This document shows, one piece after another, positions 5,501 through 7,357 of a stretch of 7,357 nucleotides of DNA (position 1 is its first letter; every line of letters starts with the position of its first letter). Both the position numbers and the translations under genes were made by a program. The notes beneath the pieces were generated by a model. It made no database searches. It saw nothing but the letters and a program-made list of their open reading frames with translations, and was not told the origin of the DNA. This stretch comes from Thermoflexales bacterium (GTDB lineage Bacteria > Chloroflexota > Anaerolineae > Fen-1058), in the NCBI GenBank assembly GCA_030834835.1, contig JAUQXD010000606.1, forward strand, positions 1 to 7,357. The letters are read 5' to 3'.

Positions 5501-7357
5501 GATCTGATTGCGGTCGACTGGGCGGGCGAGCGGCTGCCGAACAAATCGCTCGAAGTATCGATCGTGCGCCGCGAGTGGGAGAATAAATTCGTCCCCAATG
5601 AATTCGGCGGCGGCGACTGGCAATATGAACAGAAGGACCTGCCCGTCACGACCTCGACCGTGACGACGAATGAGCGCGGCGAAGCGGTGCTGGATTACGT
5701 GCCGCCGCAGGCCGGATCGTACAAGATCACGGTGAAGGCCACCGACAACGGCAGGCGTGAAGTGCGCGCCTCGGTCTTCCAGTGGGTCACCGGCCGCGAG
5801 TTCGTGTCGTGGCGGCGCGAGAACAACGATCGTATCTCGCTCATCGGCGATAAGGCGTCGTACGTGCCCGGCGAGACCGCCAGGATTCTGATCCCGTCGC
5901 CGTTCCAGGGCGAACACTGGGCGCTGATCACCATCGAGCGCGGCGGCATCTTGCAGCGGCAGTTGGTGAAGATCACCAGCAACAGTCAGATTTTCGAACT
6001 GCCGATTACGAGCGATCTTGCGCCGAATGTGTACGTGTCCGTCGTCTTGATCAAAGGCCAGGACGCGACGAATAAACTAAGCGATTACAAAGTGGGCCTC
6101 TTGCCGATCGAAGTGAAACCGATCGCGCAAACATTGAAGGTCACGCTCACGCCCGATCGAACCACGGCGCAACCTGGCGAAACCGTGACGTACACCGTGC
6201 AAGTCGCCGATAGTTCCGGCGCGGCCATTCAGGCTGAGTTCTCGCTCGATCTGGTGGACAAGGCCGTGTTATCACTGCTGCCGCGCGCGCCCGATGAGAT
6301 TCTCAATGCGTTCTACGGCAATCGCAGCCTGGGCGTCAACACGTCCAGTGGCCTGTCGGTGTCGGTGAATAAGTTCAACGAGCAGATCAAACTCGACGAA
6401 GAAGAACGGCAGCAGCTAGCCGCGCAGCGCTATGCGGTGACCGGCGGCGCTGAAGCGCCGATGGCGGCGATGCCCGCTCCAATGGCGACCGCCGCGCCGG
6501 GTGTGGCGGATGGGCTTAAAGCGATGGATGCTTCGGCCGAAAGCGCGCTGCCGCCCGGTGTAGAAGTGCGACAGGAATTTGCGGATACCGCGTACTGGTC
6601 GCCGCAAGTCAGCACGGATGCGGCCGGCCAGGCGTCGGTCACGATTAAGCTGCCCGATAACCTGACGACGTGGACGTTCCGCGGCGTGGGCGTCACGCGC
6701 AATACGCAGGTGGGCGAAGCCACGATCGATGTAGTAGCGACTAAACCACTGCTGATCCGCCCCGTGACACCGCGCTTCTTTGTGGTGGGCGACAAGGCCG
6801 AACTTAGCGCGAATGTCAGTAACAACACGGATAATCCGTTGTCGGTGACGTTGACGTTGTCCTCGACAGGCGTGACCTTGTTAAGTGAGGCGCAGCAAAT
6901 CGTGCAGATTCCGGCGAAGTCCGAGGGCGCGGCCACATGGATCGTCGAAGCGCAAGACGTGCCCAATGTGCAGTTGGTCTTCATCGCGCAGAGCGGCGAC
7001 CCTTCGACTGGCGCTCAGGGCGGGCTTGCCGACGCCAGCAAGCCGCGACTCGCGACCGGGCCGGATGGATCGTTGCTGGTCTATCGGTACACCGCACCCG
7101 ACATCGTGGGCACGGCGGGCCAGATCAAAGATGGCGGGTCGCGCACGGAGATCATCGCGCTGCCGCCGAACGTCGATGTGACCAAGGGCGAAGTCAGCGT
7201 CGAGATCGATCCGTCGCTGGCGGCGGGCATGATCAAGGGCTTGAAGTATCTGGAGCACTATCAATACGAGTGCGCCGAGCAAACGGTGAGCCGCTTCCTG
7301 CCCAATGTGTTGACGTATCGCGCCCTGAAGGAACTGGGCATCGAGAATGCCGAGTTG
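2555..7357 (+). CDS. Lipoprotein alpha-2-macroglobulin family protein with N-terminal Ig-like domains, 3'-truncated
   Basis: I read 1601 codons without a stop; the end lies beyond the window. Residues 1-22 are a signal peptide, with Cys23 as lipidation site (LSNC), then a Pro/Thr-rich linker to about 82. Four Big_5/SbsA-type Ig-like domains follow (about 87-182, 187-296, 299-398, 402-498). Macroglobulin-type domains follow: about 502-700, MG2 from 717 (YLYTDRPIYRPGQ), and MG3 from about 815 (YRAPEF). The bait-region domain runs from about 1083 (LVDKAVLSL, 1233-1241) into an Ala/Pro/Met-rich stretch (about 1296-1335). The A2M signature starts at about 1339 (EFADTAYW, LPDNLTTW). The thioester domain opens with ECAEQTVSRF; Cys1573 and Gln1576 would form the thioester. 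E. coli YfhM is about 1650 residues with its thioester Cys near 1187, so this protein has an N-terminal extension of roughly 390 residues, matching the Ig-like domains. Likely role: surface-anchored trapping of foreign proteases. Any neighbouring pbpC, common in proteobacteria, would be outside the window. Confidence 0.93.
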   Translation, partial: MKTHRLLIAVSLLLIAVFALSNCSSPTPVPPTPVPPPDTSTPFIVSTPSVPLPSLDLPTLTPTSQPTPLPTKPRPGYTPVPDSVISPVVINRSPLAGETAKPDGAIQLVFDRAMDKAAVESAFQVYPQVKGQLAWQDDRTLVFTPAEKLARAGIYDVVLDQRARDAQGAPLNQAYQFRFATAGFLEVAQVIPAPSTADAEPGSSITVIFNRPVVALTNLDAQKDFPQPVSLTANGEPIAGAGEWLNTSIYVFKPAQPLPGGTIITAKVGATPGGRPLVDTDNNPLAADYTWQFAVMPPKVVYITPGNGSAQVPIESPIVVQFNQPISLDSAREHFSLTSSTGQSVPLTFDVLSETLTVTPTNRLDFEAAYVIKITAGLTGRSGGSGMRESVNALFTTVPLPRIISTDPKDGERDAYSYTGFTIRFNTTMNHDTVMDHLSFNPPLSPTQVYTYGYGESFGMNFGAQPSTDYEVKITPGIEDPYGNKTQESLTVRFRTRDLEPNVNLHVPNFVGTYNAYDPTQVYVVNTNIKTLDLKLYRLNADRFPTLQNYAYDTNLPTGELMRQWSQPVEAPLNKIQATRLDMVEGGGSLAPGLYMLDVNSPQLRPESGYYNRRHVLVIGRNNITLKSSQSGALAWVTDYQSGQPVPNVPVTFFAYDDKRLGTVATDAQGLAAVTDSGVIGAFALEPFAAASNDWSSGISQYDFGLSGGYSSGDQYRGYLYTDRPIYRPGQTVKFKGIVRGENDVKFSLLNLSSVRVVINSPNGESVFDQQLPLNQLGTFASEVKLADGAALGQYYVNVESSVFNFGAAFTVAAYRAPEFQVNVTPKDQEIVRGQSTTANVEVSYFFGGGVANRPVQWNVLAEDFNFTPPWGGNYRWTDSDDPWRCFDCWWYFRQAPPPQPILSGSGTTDARGNLTIELPGNLLRNGAPISESVRLTIEATVTGNDNQVISGRGSIIRHSGDFYVGVQTRAYVGEANKSSTIDLIAVDWAGERLPNKSLEVSIVRREWENKFVPNEFGGGDWQYEQKDLPVTTSTVTTNERGEAVLDYVPPQAGSYKITVKATDNGRREVRASVFQWVTGREFVSWRRENNDRISLIGDKASYVPGETARILIPSPFQGEHWALITIERGGILQRQLVKITSNSQIFELPITSDLAPNVYVSVVLIKGQDATNKLSDYKVGLLPIEVKPIAQTLKVTLTPDRTTAQPGETVTYTVQVADSSGAAIQAEFSLDLVDKAVLSLLPRAPDEILNAFYGNRSLGVNTSSGLSVSVNKFNEQIKLDEEERQQLAAQRYAVTGGAEAPMAAMPAPMATAAPGVADGLKAMDASAESALPPGVEVRQEFADTAYWSPQVSTDAAGQASVTIKLPDNLTTWTFRGVGVTRNTQVGEATIDVVATKPLLIRPVTPRFFVVGDKAELSANVSNNTDNPLSVTLTLSSTGVTLLSEAQQIVQIPAKSEGAATWIVEAQDVPNVQLVFIAQSGDPSTGAQGGLADASKPRLATGPDGSLLVYRYTAPDIVGTAGQIKDGGSRTEIIALPPNVDVTKGEVSVEIDPSLAAGMIKGLKYLEHYQYECAEQTVSRFLPNVLTYRALKELGIENAEL
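2570..2604 (+). repeat. 21-base-spaced direct repeat in the signal peptide
   Basis: CTGCTGATCGCTGT occurs at 2570-2583 and again at 2591-2604, exactly 21 bases (7 codons) apart. It encodes Leu-Leu-Ile-Ala-Val twice within the hydrophobic core of the A2M signal peptide, which suggests an in-frame tandem duplication that lengthened the core. Confidence 0.7.
2630..2659 (+). repeat. Two 15-base tandem units encoding PTPVP
   Basis: CCCACGCCCGTGCCG (2630-2644) is followed directly by CCCACGCCGGTGCCG (2645-2659), with one base difference. Together they encode Pro-Thr-Pro-Val-Pro twice, just after the lipidated Cys23. They form part of the flexible Pro/Thr linker that would hold the A2M body away from the membrane. 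Confidence 0.8.
7262..7300 (+). other. Thioester motif (CAEQ) of the A2M protein
   Basis: Residues about 1570-1582 read QYECAEQTVSRFL. The CxEQ core with Cys1573 and Gln1576 is the internal thioester of alpha-2-macroglobulins and complement C3-like proteins. The following TxSRFLPN matches bacterial members. The residue before Cys is Glu rather than the usual Gly, and the variable position is Ala. All residues that form the bond are present. Confidence 0.9.

Noticed and set aside
4910..5917. Long antisense open frame (335 codons), and a similar one at 3245-4072
   Set aside because: Both lie opposite the A2M coding frame in GC-rich DNA, are Arg/His-rich without domains, and are typical antisense shadows.

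Overview
The window looks like chromosomal DNA from a GC-rich member of the Chloroflexota (green non-sulfur bacteria and relatives). The evidence is the style of the secreted proteins. The first protein stacks GEVED, DUF11-like, Ig-like, carboxypeptidase-regulatory-like and cupredoxin modules and ends in YLPLIVR, a C-terminus I associate with exported Chloroflexota proteins. The last gene is a long lipoprotein alpha-2-macroglobulin (A2M) with extra N-terminal Ig-like domains. This taxonomic call is an inference from protein style, with no marker gene in view. All three genes are on the + strand.

Layout: (1) 1-1965 is the 3' part of a large secreted multidomain protein whose start lies upstream. 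Inside it, at about 484-606, is an in-frame palindromic segment that looks inserted. (2) 1967-2034 is a large REP-like palindrome directly after the stop codon. (3) 2071-2343 is a 90-residue DUF4242 protein with a strong Shine-Dalgarno site. (4) 2344-2554 is a 211-base intergenic region with three small hairpins and a perfect TATAAT box. (5) 2555-7357 is the first 1601 codons of a lipoprotein A2M that runs off the window just after its thioester motif (Cys1573-Ala-Glu-Gln1576).

The A2M would act at the cell surface as a protease trap: cleavage of the bait region exposes the thioester, which covalently captures the attacking protease. The first protein is probably a cell-surface or secreted structural or adhesive protein. 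The DUF4242 protein is small and cytoplasmic. Gaps of about 105 and 211 bases, each with palindromes, suggest the three genes are not one tight operon, and nothing here shows that they work together.

The strongest unexplained signal is the palindromic in-frame segment in the first gene: two overlapping perfect inverted repeats, flanked by near-identical 12-base direct repeats 111 bases (37 codons) apart. It resembles in principle the protein-coding palindromic elements known from Rickettsia. The hexamer CGATCG is also clearly over-represented across the window. I found no RNA genes, CRISPR array, transposase, integrase or defence genes, and no clear new multi-gene system.
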